From an uncultured Oscillospiraceae bacterium (GTDB lineage: Bacteria > Bacillota > Clostridia > Oscillospirales > Oscillospiraceae), in NCBI GenBank assembly GCA_910583885.1, contig CAJUAC010000114.1, positions 1-5,644 of the forward strand: a stretch of DNA of 5,644 nt, read 5' to 3'. Numbering within the stretch: the first letter of the stretch is position 1; each line of letters begins with the position of its first letter. The notes beneath the pieces are model-generated. The model saw only the letters and a list, made by a program, of their open reading frames with translations. It did not search any database and was not told the origin of the DNA. A program made the translations under genes and the position numbers. Positions 1 to 5,342 of this stretch are shown here, piece by piece.

Positions 1-296
1 TGACGGAGAAAGCGGCGGCTGTGGAATATATCCTGCACCGTCCTGTCCTTTACCCCTCCAGATCCTTGCGCCGGGAAGGAGAACACAGCTACAGCTTCTT
101 AGACCGGGATGATGGCTGCAGGAAAACGGTCCATGTGGCCGACAGCCTGAAGGGCATTCCCCCGGAAGCACAGAGTGGATGGCGGGAGATCAACGGGCTC
201 TATGTCTGCTGCCCGGAGGATGCGGGCAGTCCCACGCCCGTTCACGCCCCACAGCTTCCAAAGCCCTCCGCAAAGAAAAGGGGGATGGAGCGATGA
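1..296 (+). CDS. Unknown protein, C-terminal part only (tandem paralogue of the next gene)
   Basis: The reading frame is open from the window edge (first full codon at 3) to a TGA at 294-296, giving about 97 visible residues. A GTG at 21 could serve as a start, but similarity to the next gene continues upstream of it (EKAAA here, EKDAV there), so the gene very probably begins outside the window. The visible part aligns end to end with residues 154-249 of the next protein: REGEHSYS matches REGDHRYS, TVHVAD matches TVMAVAD, and both carry an identical YVCCPEDAG followed by a Pro-rich, basic tail ending in ER. The paired cysteines are the most striking conserved residues, but a metal or redox role is not shown. 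I do not recognise the family. Its stop overlaps the next start as ATGA. Confidence 0.72.
   Translation, partial: TEKAAAVEYILHRPVLYPSRSLRREGEHSYSFLDRDDGCRKTVHVADSLKGIPPEAQSGWREINGLYVCCPEDAGSPTPVHAPQLPKPSAKKRGMER
201..226 (+). repeat. Direct repeat, copy 1 (YVCCPEDAG-coding segment)
   Basis: These 26 bases recur at 950-975 with a single mismatch (T221 versus C970, silent in an Asp codon). The first 20 bases are identical. Both copies encode the same motif near the C-terminus of the two tandem paralogues. The offset of 749 bases is about one gene length, as expected if the pair arose by tandem duplication. Confidence 0.85.
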
Positions 297-1042
297 TGCA
301 GGACAATATCTCCATCCGTGAGTGGCAGAAAATGTTCCGGTCCGGGGCCTTTAACTCCCAGGACAAGTACACACAATGCGCCGCAGGCTGGTATGACTGG
401 TTTTGCCAGGATCATGCCCTGGCGGGACGGCTGAAGAAGATCGGCAGGGTGGTCATGGGCATCACGGACCCCTTTATCCTGGACAATTACTATGTCTGGT
501 TCAAGAATAACTGCCCCCTGGATGGGCCGCTGTATGACGATGCCCGCTTCGAGCCGTTGTCTGGTGAACGCGGCGGGAAATATTTTGTGATCTCTCTGGA
601 CAGCCCCCATGAGCGGAGAAAATGGACGCTGACCACGGAGCGGTACGGCTTTGATTCGCCGGAGTTTGACTGCCGGAATATCCGGGAGATGGTCCGGTAC
701 GTCAACAGCATCGGACCGGAGCTGCGGCAGGGCATCATTCCTCCGTTCATCGCGGAGAAGGATGCTGTCAAAATATATGCCGGAATGTATGGAGAACCCG
801 CAGGCATCCGTGTCTGCCGGGAGGGGGATCACCGCTACAGTTATACCTCGTTTCTGGATGGACGCCAGCGGACGGTCATGGCGGTGGCCGATCCGGAGGA
901 CGCGCCTGCCGGGTTTGTTTCGGAGCAGGCCCATTCCATCAAGGGGATGTATGTCTGCTGCCCGGAGGACGCGGGAGTTCCGATACCGGAGCCGGGGGCG
1001 CAGATCAAAAACTATCTGAAACGGAGGGAACTGGAACGATGA
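293..1042 (+). CDS. Unknown 249-residue accessory protein with C-terminal YVCCPEDAG motif
   Basis: The start is the ATG at 293, overlapping the upstream stop as ATGA. A second ATG at 296 is equally possible: GGAG at 287-290 lies 5 bases before it, while AAAAGGGGG at 276-284 suits 293. Frame-open sequence upstream to 179 overlaps the previous gene and is not coding. Residues 1-140 are rich in aromatic residues (GWYDWFC, NYYVWF, RKWTLTTERYGF) and resemble unnamed proteins I associate with clostridial mobile elements. Residues 154-249 match the C-terminus of the preceding gene, including YVCCPEDAG at 220-228. There is no signal peptide or membrane segment, so a cytoplasmic location is likely. 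Cysteines are scattered (29, 38, 74, 127, 175, 222, 223) without a recognisable metal-site spacing. The product is not identified; the reading frame itself is well supported by overlap at both ends. Confidence 0.85.
   Translation: MMQDNISIREWQKMFRSGAFNSQDKYTQCAAGWYDWFCQDHALAGRLKKIGRVVMGITDPFILDNYYVWFKNNCPLDGPLYDDARFEPLSGERGGKYFVISLDSPHERRKWTLTTERYGFDSPEFDCRNIREMVRYVNSIGPELRQGIIPPFIAEKDAVKIYAGMYGEPAGIRVCREGDHRYSYTSFLDGRQRTVMAVADPEDAPAGFVSEQAHSIKGMYVCCPEDAGVPIPEPGAQIKNYLKRRELER
950..975 (+). repeat. Direct repeat, copy 2 (YVCCPEDAG-coding segment)
   Basis: This is the second copy of the 26-base repeat at 201-226, differing at one silent position. The flanking DNA has diverged much more, so the segment is either under strong protein constraint or has been homogenised by gene conversion between the two copies. 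Confidence 0.85.
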
Positions 1043-1461
1043 GTAAAGAACATCCCGCGCGGGCGGCAGGGCCTCCCGGCAGGCCCGCCCTGCCCCCGGA
1101 GGCGGAGCAGGAGATCATGGCGGCGCTGTCCGCCAACATGCGGATCAGCTCCGGGGAGATCGCCGCCATTTTGAAAAAGCATGGCGTGTCCGGAGACGCG
1201 GACGCCCTCCAGGACAGCTACCGGAAGCGGCTGGGCCAGCGGCTCATGTCCAGCATCCGGGATGAAAACGGCAAACGGGAGGTGCTGGCCCGCGGCAGCG
1301 AGTACATCGTGGTGGAGTGCTGCAGCGACCGGCAGGATCTCCGGGCCATCCGACAGCGTATCCAGAGCCAGATGAATGGGCTGGATGACTCCGCTGGCAA
1401 GGTGCGCTGCCGCATCCATGTACTGGACCGGCTGCTCTCCCGGTTCAGAAAGCCAGAGTAA
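1039..1461 (+). CDS. Unknown 140-residue protein, possible DNA-binding fold
   Basis: The gene starts at an ATG that overlaps the upstream stop as ATGA (1039-1042), with a purine-rich GGAGGG at 1023-1028 about 10 bases upstream. Residues 5-20 are low-complexity Pro/Ala/Gly/Arg and probably disordered. Residues 21-75 look helical and contain SSGEIAAILKKHGV (37-50), which has the rhythm of a helix-turn-helix. This is followed by charged residues and a likely strand (SEYIVVEC, 87-94), so a winged-helix arrangement is possible but only a guess. The C-terminus (98-138) is strongly basic and amphipathic, with RAIRQRI and DRLLSRFRK. No family is recognised and there are no membrane segments. The next gene begins 2 bases after its stop without a clear ribosome site of its own, so expression of the two is probably coupled. 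Confidence 0.8.
   Translation: MSKEHPARAAGPPGRPALPPEAEQEIMAALSANMRISSGEIAAILKKHGVSGDADALQDSYRKRLGQRLMSSIRDENGKREVLARGSEYIVVECCSDRQDLRAIRQRIQSQMNGLDDSAGKVRCRIHVLDRLLSRFRKPE
1054..1086 (+). other. GC-rich potential RNA hairpins just inside the third gene
   Basis: CCCGCGCGGG at 1054-1063 is a perfect 10-base palindrome. It is followed by GGGCCT (1069-1074) and its exact complement AGGCCC (1081-1086) around a 6-base loop. These begin 15 bases after the start of the 1039 gene and could pair in the mRNA, where they might slow initiation. They may equally be a by-product of Pro/Ala/Gly/Arg-rich coding in GC-rich DNA. There is no U-tract, so this is not a terminator. Confidence 0.35.
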
Positions 1462-1463
1462 CC

Positions 1464-2609
1464 ATGGGCCTGAAAGACATCATCCGGGCTGTTCGGGAGT
1501 ACCCCGCCGCCCACGACGATCTGGAGGTAGCCCGGCTTGAGCTACGGCAGGCCCAGCAGGCGCTGGAAAAAAGCGATCAAGATCGGGAATCGTTGTCATT
1601 CGAATTGAGCGAACAAAAGGATTACACAGATTTTCTCTCCTATAAGGCGGAGGCATTCCAAGACGCCCTGAAGGAGTTCTGTCCCCGGCTGTCCACGCCG
1701 GAGGAGATGAAGCGGTTTTACGATACCATCTCCCCCAGCATGGACGAGCGAGGCTTTACCTTGTACCGCATGGCAAAGGAGCTGACGGGGATCGATGTCC
1801 CCTCCTGTTTTCCTTACGAGGACAACAGGGGACTGTTTGAGGAGATGGATGGACATCAGCTGCTGGACTGGCTGACCGCCGTCCGTTTTCAGGCGGTGGA
1901 GTGGGAGATCATCCCTAACAGCACCTACGAATACGCCACACTGCTGGAGGTGGATACCTCCACCCCCGAATACTGTGTGTTTGAAAAGCAGCTCTATAAG
2001 AAGGTGCTGGAACGGATGGGATTCCAGGATATTTTAGCGCCGGAGCAGGAGGTGAGCGCCATAGAGGATAAAACAACGGAACTGAAGCTGTACAGCCCGC
2101 TGACAGCCGACTTATACATGGAGCCTGACCCGGACAGTCAGGAACACGCGGATGGCACGGAACTGTTGGTGGATCTGTATGGAGAAGATCTGACGGCTTA
2201 TAAAAAGATCATTTTGCAGGCCATCAAAGATGAGATGCTCCCGGAGATGGAGGAGCAGGGGCTGATGTTCGCCTTTTCCGGCTCCGGGACACTCAGCGAA
2301 AAAGTTCTTTCGCTGTTCCCAACCGTGGAAGAAGTGGACGGCGTGCTGTGTGGTGCTGCGGTCTGCCAAGTCAAGGGATCGCTGACACCGGCTGAGTTGA
2401 CGGAGTTGAAGGACTTCTGTACCAGCCAGTACGCGGACAGCTGGGGCGAGGGCTATGCCCAGCGGCCCCGGCACACGGAGGATGGCGAGTTGTATGTGAA
2501 TTTCTGGCAGGACAATAACTTTTCCATCCTCACAAAAGAAGAACTGGAGACCACGAGAACGGCCAGCCGCCCCCTGCGCCAGCCAAAACGGGGAGGTGAG
2601 GCACGGTGA
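1464..2609 (+). CDS. Unknown 381-residue coiled-coil protein with C-terminal QYxDxWGEG/FW domain
   Basis: The ATG lies 2 bases after the previous stop; the upstream bases hold only a weak AGAAAG/AGAG, and the next in-frame Met is residue 83, so this start is accepted with likely termination-reinitiation. Residues 16-56 form a charged, heptad-like helix typical of a coiled coil. Residues 70-200 form a separate acidic region (FYDTISPSMDERG, DWLTAVRFQAVEWEIIP, FEKQLYKKVLERMGF) that I cannot name. Residues 207-365 are shared with two other genes in this window: LKLYSP, then YGEDLTAYKKII, then a strand-rich stretch VDGVLCGAAVCQVKG, a helix LTPAELTELKDF, SQYADSWGEG (321-330) and ELYVNFW (342-348). 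No catalytic motif, signal peptide or membrane segment is visible. The C-terminal tail KRGGEAR is where the next gene's ribosome site is encoded. Function is unknown; multimerisation through the coiled coil is inference. Confidence 0.85.
   Translation: MGLKDIIRAVREYPAAHDDLEVARLELRQAQQALEKSDQDRESLSFELSEQKDYTDFLSYKAEAFQDALKEFCPRLSTPEEMKRFYDTISPSMDERGFTLYRMAKELTGIDVPSCFPYEDNRGLFEEMDGHQLLDWLTAVRFQAVEWEIIPNSTYEYATLLEVDTSTPEYCVFEKQLYKKVLERMGFQDILAPEQEVSAIEDKTTELKLYSPLTADLYMEPDPDSQEHADGTELLVDLYGEDLTAYKKIILQAIKDEMLPEMEEQGLMFAFSGSGTLSEKVLSLFPTVEEVDGVLCGAAVCQVKGSLTPAELTELKDFCTSQYADSWGEGYAQRPRHTEDGELYVNFWQDNNFSILTKEELETTRTASRPLRQPKRGGEAR
2591..2600 (+). promoter_or_regulatory. Shine-Dalgarno site deciding a GTG start
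   Basis: GGGAGGTGAG is a near-perfect match to the 16S rRNA 3' end and lies 5 bases before the GTG at 2606. It sits inside the last codons of the upstream gene (GlyGlyGlu). It supports a GTG start with a GTGA overlap rather than any downstream ATG, the first of which is far inside the conserved domain. Confidence 0.85.
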
Positions 2610-3256
2610 GCGGTATCAGTGAGATCAACAAGGATACCTTCTGGGAACTGATCGCCCAGGCGAAAGAGCATCCGGGCGGCCCCAGCGAATGGCTGATGGA
2701 ACGACTGATGGATCTGGGGCCGACGCAAGCGAAGAAGTTCGATGACATCGCCTGCGCCTATACCAGCTTGGCCTATCAATACGGCCTATGGACCGCAGCC
2801 TCCGTCATGGAGCGCGGCGGCTGCACCGATGACGGTTTCATCGACTTCCGGGGCTGGCTGATTGCCCAGGGCCGGGAGGTGTATATGGCGGCGCTGAAGG
2901 ACCCGGACTCCCTGGCGGACGCGCCGGACTATCAGGATCAGCGCTTTGTCTGCCTTCCCCACATGGGGGATCGCGCCTATGAGGAACTCACAGGCCGGGA
3001 GATATACGAGGAGTTTGACCCGGCGCGGTATGACGCGCTGAAAGCGGAACTGAAGAAGGATATCGTGTACGGCGATGGGATCGGGTATCCCTATAACGCC
3101 ACCGATGTCCCCGCCTATCTGCCCCGCCTGTGTCAGAGGTATATGCCGGGAGGGGTAAACATTGGCGCTTGGAATGGTAACAGTCTGGAAATCCGAGCGG
3201 CCCGCGCCGCCGCTCAGAAAAGCAAAAAAGTTCAGAAACGAGGTGACACCAGATGA
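2606..3256 (+). CDS. DUF4240 domain-containing protein
   Basis: This 216-residue protein starts with GTG, overlapping the previous stop as GTGA and preceded by an excellent ribosome site. I recognise DUF4240: the N-terminal FWELIAQAK (12-20), a helix with LMDLGPTQAKKFDDI (35-48), and the diagnostic block from LWTAASVM (61-68) through GGCTDDGFIDFRGWLIAQG (71-89) and REVYMAALKDPDSLAD (90-105). The family is known from many bacteria as a cytoplasmic domain without an assigned reaction. The acidic TDDGF and the RGWLIAQGRE helix are its best conserved features and probably form the functional surface, but this is inference. The C-terminal 55 residues, with YPYNATDVPAYLPRLCQRYM and a Lys-rich tail, extend beyond the core I remember. 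It lies between two members of the QYxDGWG family and overlaps the next gene by ATGA. Family call is firm, function unknown. Confidence 0.9.
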   Translation: MSGISEINKDTFWELIAQAKEHPGGPSEWLMERLMDLGPTQAKKFDDIACAYTSLAYQYGLWTAASVMERGGCTDDGFIDFRGWLIAQGREVYMAALKDPDSLADAPDYQDQRFVCLPHMGDRAYEELTGREIYEEFDPARYDALKAELKKDIVYGDGIGYPYNATDVPAYLPRLCQRYMPGGVNIGAWNGNSLEIRAARAAAQKSKKVQKRGDTR

Positions 3257-3825
3257 GCGGGGAGAAAAATCGTCTGAAGTGGTACACCGCCGTTCGTGTG
3301 GATGTTGTGGATATGCGCCCCGATGCAGGGCCGCCCATGCAGCTTCCCGACCCGGACGTATTCATGGATGAAGCGGCGCGAAAGCGCTTCTCCGAATACC
3401 ACAGCGCGGTCCAGACGGCGATTGCGGAAACCCCTGTCACGAAAGACCTGACCAGCCTGTTCAAAGACGATATTAAGAATGTGAAGGATGCGGAAGCGTT
3501 TCAGACGCTGACGGATACCGTTTGTTCTTTAACCTTCGATGTGGAGGATGTGGAAGGGAAACTTTTTGCCACATTTGTGTGCGGACTAAAGGGAGAATTG
3601 GACGACCTTGACGAGGTAACGCTGCAGGAATACTGCCGGTGCCTGTGTGACGATATGCTCAAGGATGGAAGCGCCTTTCCTCCTCTTGTTCGTGAACATG
3701 GAACGGTCTCCATACGCATCTGGCGGGACAGAAGCCGTTTCCTGCTCACGGAGCAGCAGATGGAACGCGCCCCATGGCGCAAGCCCAAATCAAAGCAGAA
3801 AGCGAAAGGAGGCGAAGCCAGATGA
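3253..3825 (+). CDS. Unknown 190-residue protein, diverged paralogue of the C-terminal half of the 1464-2609 product
   Basis: ATG overlaps the upstream stop as ATGA, with GAGGTGA at 3240-3246 placed 6 bases before it. The whole protein aligns by eye with residues 207-381 of the coiled-coil protein at 1464-2609. LKWYTAVRVDVV (8-19) matches LKLYSPLTADLY, VEDVEGKLFATFVCGLKGEL (98-117) matches the stretch around VEEVDGVLCGAAVCQVKGSL, ISIRIW-type strand (152-157) matches ELYVNFW, FLLTEQQME matches SILTKEELE, and both end in KxGGEAR. The copy has lost the family hallmark: where relatives read QYxDGWGEG it reads DMLKDGSAFPP (134-144). It also lacks the coiled coil and the middle region. It may have a changed binding surface or be under weaker constraint, although the frame is intact. 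No enzyme motif, signal peptide or membrane segment is visible. It lies directly upstream of the parM-like gene. Confidence 0.83.
   Translation: MSGEKNRLKWYTAVRVDVVDMRPDAGPPMQLPDPDVFMDEAARKRFSEYHSAVQTAIAETPVTKDLTSLFKDDIKNVKDAEAFQTLTDTVCSLTFDVEDVEGKLFATFVCGLKGELDDLDEVTLQEYCRCLCDDMLKDGSAFPPLVREHGTVSIRIWRDRSRFLLTEQQMERAPWRKPKSKQKAKGGEAR
3805..3812 (+). promoter_or_regulatory. Shine-Dalgarno site of the parM-like gene
   Basis: AAAGGAGG lies 9 bases before the ATG at 3822, inside the last codons of the upstream gene. It decides the start in favour of 3822 over an in-frame ATG at 3774, which has no such site and would add 16 residues with no actin-fold content. Confidence 0.85.
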
Positions 3826-4748
3826 GCGATGCTATCACTATCGGGGTGGACCATGGCTACGCAGCCATGAAAACCACCCACTGTGCCTTCCCCACCGGAC
3901 TGGTGGAATACGAGCATGAACCCTATACCCAGCAGGATGTGCTGGAAAACAGTGGTAAATTCTATGTGGTGGGCAGCGGGCGGCAGCCGCTCCAAAAGGA
4001 CAAAACCGCCACGGAGGATTACTACCTCCTGACCCTCGCCGCCATTGCCAGGGAGCTGGCCCACCGGGGCGCGGAACCCACCGCCGCCATCCATCTGGCG
4101 GCTGGCCTGCCCCTCACCAGCTTCGGGCGGGACAAGAAGAAGTTCCGGGCCTACCTGCTCCGGGACGGCAAGCCGGTGTCCTTCCGCTACGAGGGCATCG
4201 CCTATACCGTCACCATTGCGGAAGTGTCCCTGTTTCCCCAGGGCTATGCCGCTGTGCTGACCCAGCAGGAACTGCTGGACGAACCCTCTGTCATCGTGGC
4301 GGACATCGGGGGCTGGACAGTGGATCTGATGCGGCTGGACAACCGTATCCCCAATGCCGCCACCTGCCGGAGCCTGGAGCTGGGCATGATCCGCTGTCTG
4401 GACGAGATCGCGGAGCAGGTGCGCCGTTCCCTGGGGCTGTCCATGACGGCGGCACAGATCGAGAGCGCTCTCCGGGGAGATACGGGCAGCATTGATGAAA
4501 CCGCCAGGGACATCATCCACCGGGAGGCCGGAGCCTACGTCCGCCGCCTGCTGTCCGCCATCACCGAGAGCGGCCTGAATGCCCATGCCATGCCCGCCGT
4601 CTTCCTGGGCGGCGGGGCCGCGCTCCTGAAACGCCACGTTTCGGCCACAGACGGCCTTTTCCGGCCTCTTATCCTGGATGACGTATGTCTGAACGCCAAG
4701 GGCTACGAACGCCTTGTGGGTCAGTTACGGCGGAACAGCGGCAACTGA
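3822..4748 (+). CDS. parM: ParM/StbA-family actin-like ATPase (DNA segregation)
   Basis: This 308-residue protein carries the signatures of the actin/ParM fold in order. Phosphate-1 is IGVDHGYAAMK (7-17) with D10, G12 and K17. It is followed by GLPL (95-98). Phosphate-2 is VADIGGWTVDL (159-169) with D161, G163, G164, T166 and D168. The adenosine motif is AVFLGGGAALLK (259-270). ParM proteins polymerise with ATP in the cytoplasm and push or pull plasmid copies apart through a ParR-centromere complex. Length fits the family (about 300-350). The EDYYLLTLAAIA and LFPQGYAAV segments resemble ParM-like proteins of clostridial mobile elements. Phosphate-2 has Trp165 where many family members have Gly. 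The gene starts by ATGA overlap behind AAAGGAGG. The ParR-like gene is present but one gene further on. The call is firm; polymer polarity and geometry cannot be read from sequence. Confidence 0.93.
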   Translation: MSDAITIGVDHGYAAMKTTHCAFPTGLVEYEHEPYTQQDVLENSGKFYVVGSGRQPLQKDKTATEDYYLLTLAAIARELAHRGAEPTAAIHLAAGLPLTSFGRDKKKFRAYLLRDGKPVSFRYEGIAYTVTIAEVSLFPQGYAAVLTQQELLDEPSVIVADIGGWTVDLMRLDNRIPNAATCRSLELGMIRCLDEIAEQVRRSLGLSMTAAQIESALRGDTGSIDETARDIIHREAGAYVRRLLSAITESGLNAHAMPAVFLGGGAALLKRHVSATDGLFRPLILDDVCLNAKGYERLVGQLRRNSGN

Positions 4749-4760
4749 AAAGGCGGTGCG

Positions 4761-5342
4761 ATGATGGAACTTTACTACGAAGCATTATCCGGCCTGCTGG
4801 GTAATCCCCATTTATACTCCACCATCCACGCCGGACAGGTGGACCCGAAAACCGGCGAAGCGGCGGAAGCGCTGTACGGTGAAGCCGCCCGATACTGCGG
4901 GGACATTGTTCAAGGCTTGAACGCCTTCCAGACGAAGGACTATCCGACAGGCAATCTCATGCGGTATCTCCGCTGGCCGGACGATCCGCAAACGGAAGCG
5001 GCCATCAGGCGCAAGGTCCGTTCCGCCCATGTTACGGTGGAGACAAGCGGGGATCTTTTGTACGCCAGACTGGATCTGGATATGACGGCGGACCTCACTG
5101 TGCCGGAATTGGAGGCGTTCGTGGAACAAATCGCCTCACAGTACCGGGACGGCTGGGGTGCGGAACTGGAGACGAAGGACATCCCCACGCCGGACGGCGC
5201 GGTTTATCTGAGACTGTGGCATGAGGGCGTTACCTTCTTCACCGGCGCGGCGAAAGAAGATTTTAAGCGTCAGAGGAAAACCCCTGTGCCGCCAATCCGC
5301 ACTCACGCCGCGAAGGGGAACAGGTGCGGCTATGAACGATAA
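4761..5342 (+). CDS. Unknown 193-residue QYxDGWG-family protein lying between parM and parR
   Basis: The start is an ATG at 4761, with a second at 4764. It follows a 12-base gap that contains an imperfect ribosome site, AGGCGGTG at 4751-4758. The protein is a third member of the family shared with 1464-2609 and 3253-3825. It has a short N-terminus (ELYYEALSGLL), then LYGEAARYCGDIV (38-50, compare LYGEDLTAYKKII in the long member), strands VTVETSGDLLYARLDLDM, a helix LTVPELEAFVEQIA (112-125), SQYRDGWG (126-133) and AVYLRLW (147-153). It keeps the DGWG core that the 3253-3825 copy has lost. The C-terminus from 166 is Lys/Arg-rich and probably disordered. There is no catalytic, secretion or membrane signature. 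Its position between the filament and adaptor genes suggests co-production with the segregation machinery, which is inference. It overlaps the next gene by 11 bases. Confidence 0.85.
   Translation: MMELYYEALSGLLGNPHLYSTIHAGQVDPKTGEAAEALYGEAARYCGDIVQGLNAFQTKDYPTGNLMRYLRWPDDPQTEAAIRRKVRSAHVTVETSGDLLYARLDLDMTADLTVPELEAFVEQIASQYRDGWGAELETKDIPTPDGAVYLRLWHEGVTFFTGAAKEDFKRQRKTPVPPIRTHAAKGNRCGYER

Noticed and set aside
220..228. Reading the paired cysteines (YVCCPEDAG) as a zinc-binding or redox site
   Set aside because: Adjacent cysteines without a second Cys/His pair at a standard spacing do not make a recognised zinc motif, and no thioredoxin-like CxxC is present.
179..292. Upstream extension of the second gene to an ATG at 179
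   Set aside because: The extension would overlap the first gene by over 100 bases and adds low-complexity sequence. The paralogous frame at 1-296 is better supported, and the ATGs at 293/296 have ribosome sites.
21..296. The first gene as a complete 91-residue protein starting at GTG 21
   Set aside because: There is no ribosome site before the GTG, and similarity to the paralogue extends to codons upstream of it, so it is treated as a truncated gene.
242..934. A 230-codon open frame on the - strand
   Set aside because: It is antisense to the 293-1042 gene, which has a paralogue next to it and overlapping junctions at both ends. The antisense product shows no domain.
651..1019. A 122-codon + strand frame within the second gene
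   Set aside because: The product is Arg/Ser-rich, typical of an off-frame reading of GC-rich DNA, and it lies wholly inside a supported gene.
3774..3821. Earlier start for the parM-like gene
   Set aside because: It would add 16 residues rich in Gln/Arg/Glu before the phosphate-1 strand and lacks a ribosome site. AAAGGAGG sits correctly before 3822.
3501..4637. A 378-codon open frame on the - strand
   Set aside because: It lies opposite the parM-like gene and the end of the gene before it, both with strong protein signatures and proper starts. Its product is Gly/Gln/His-rich without recognisable motifs, as expected of the antisense of GC-rich coding DNA.
4746..4763. Possible terminator or promoter between the parM-like gene and the next gene
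   Set aside because: The gap is only 12 bases, holds a ribosome site and has neither a hairpin nor a T-run.
5221..5331. Earlier start for the ParR-like gene
   Set aside because: The 37 added residues overlap the end of the preceding gene and are Arg/Pro-rich without structure. The ribbon-helix-helix begins right after the ATG at 5332.
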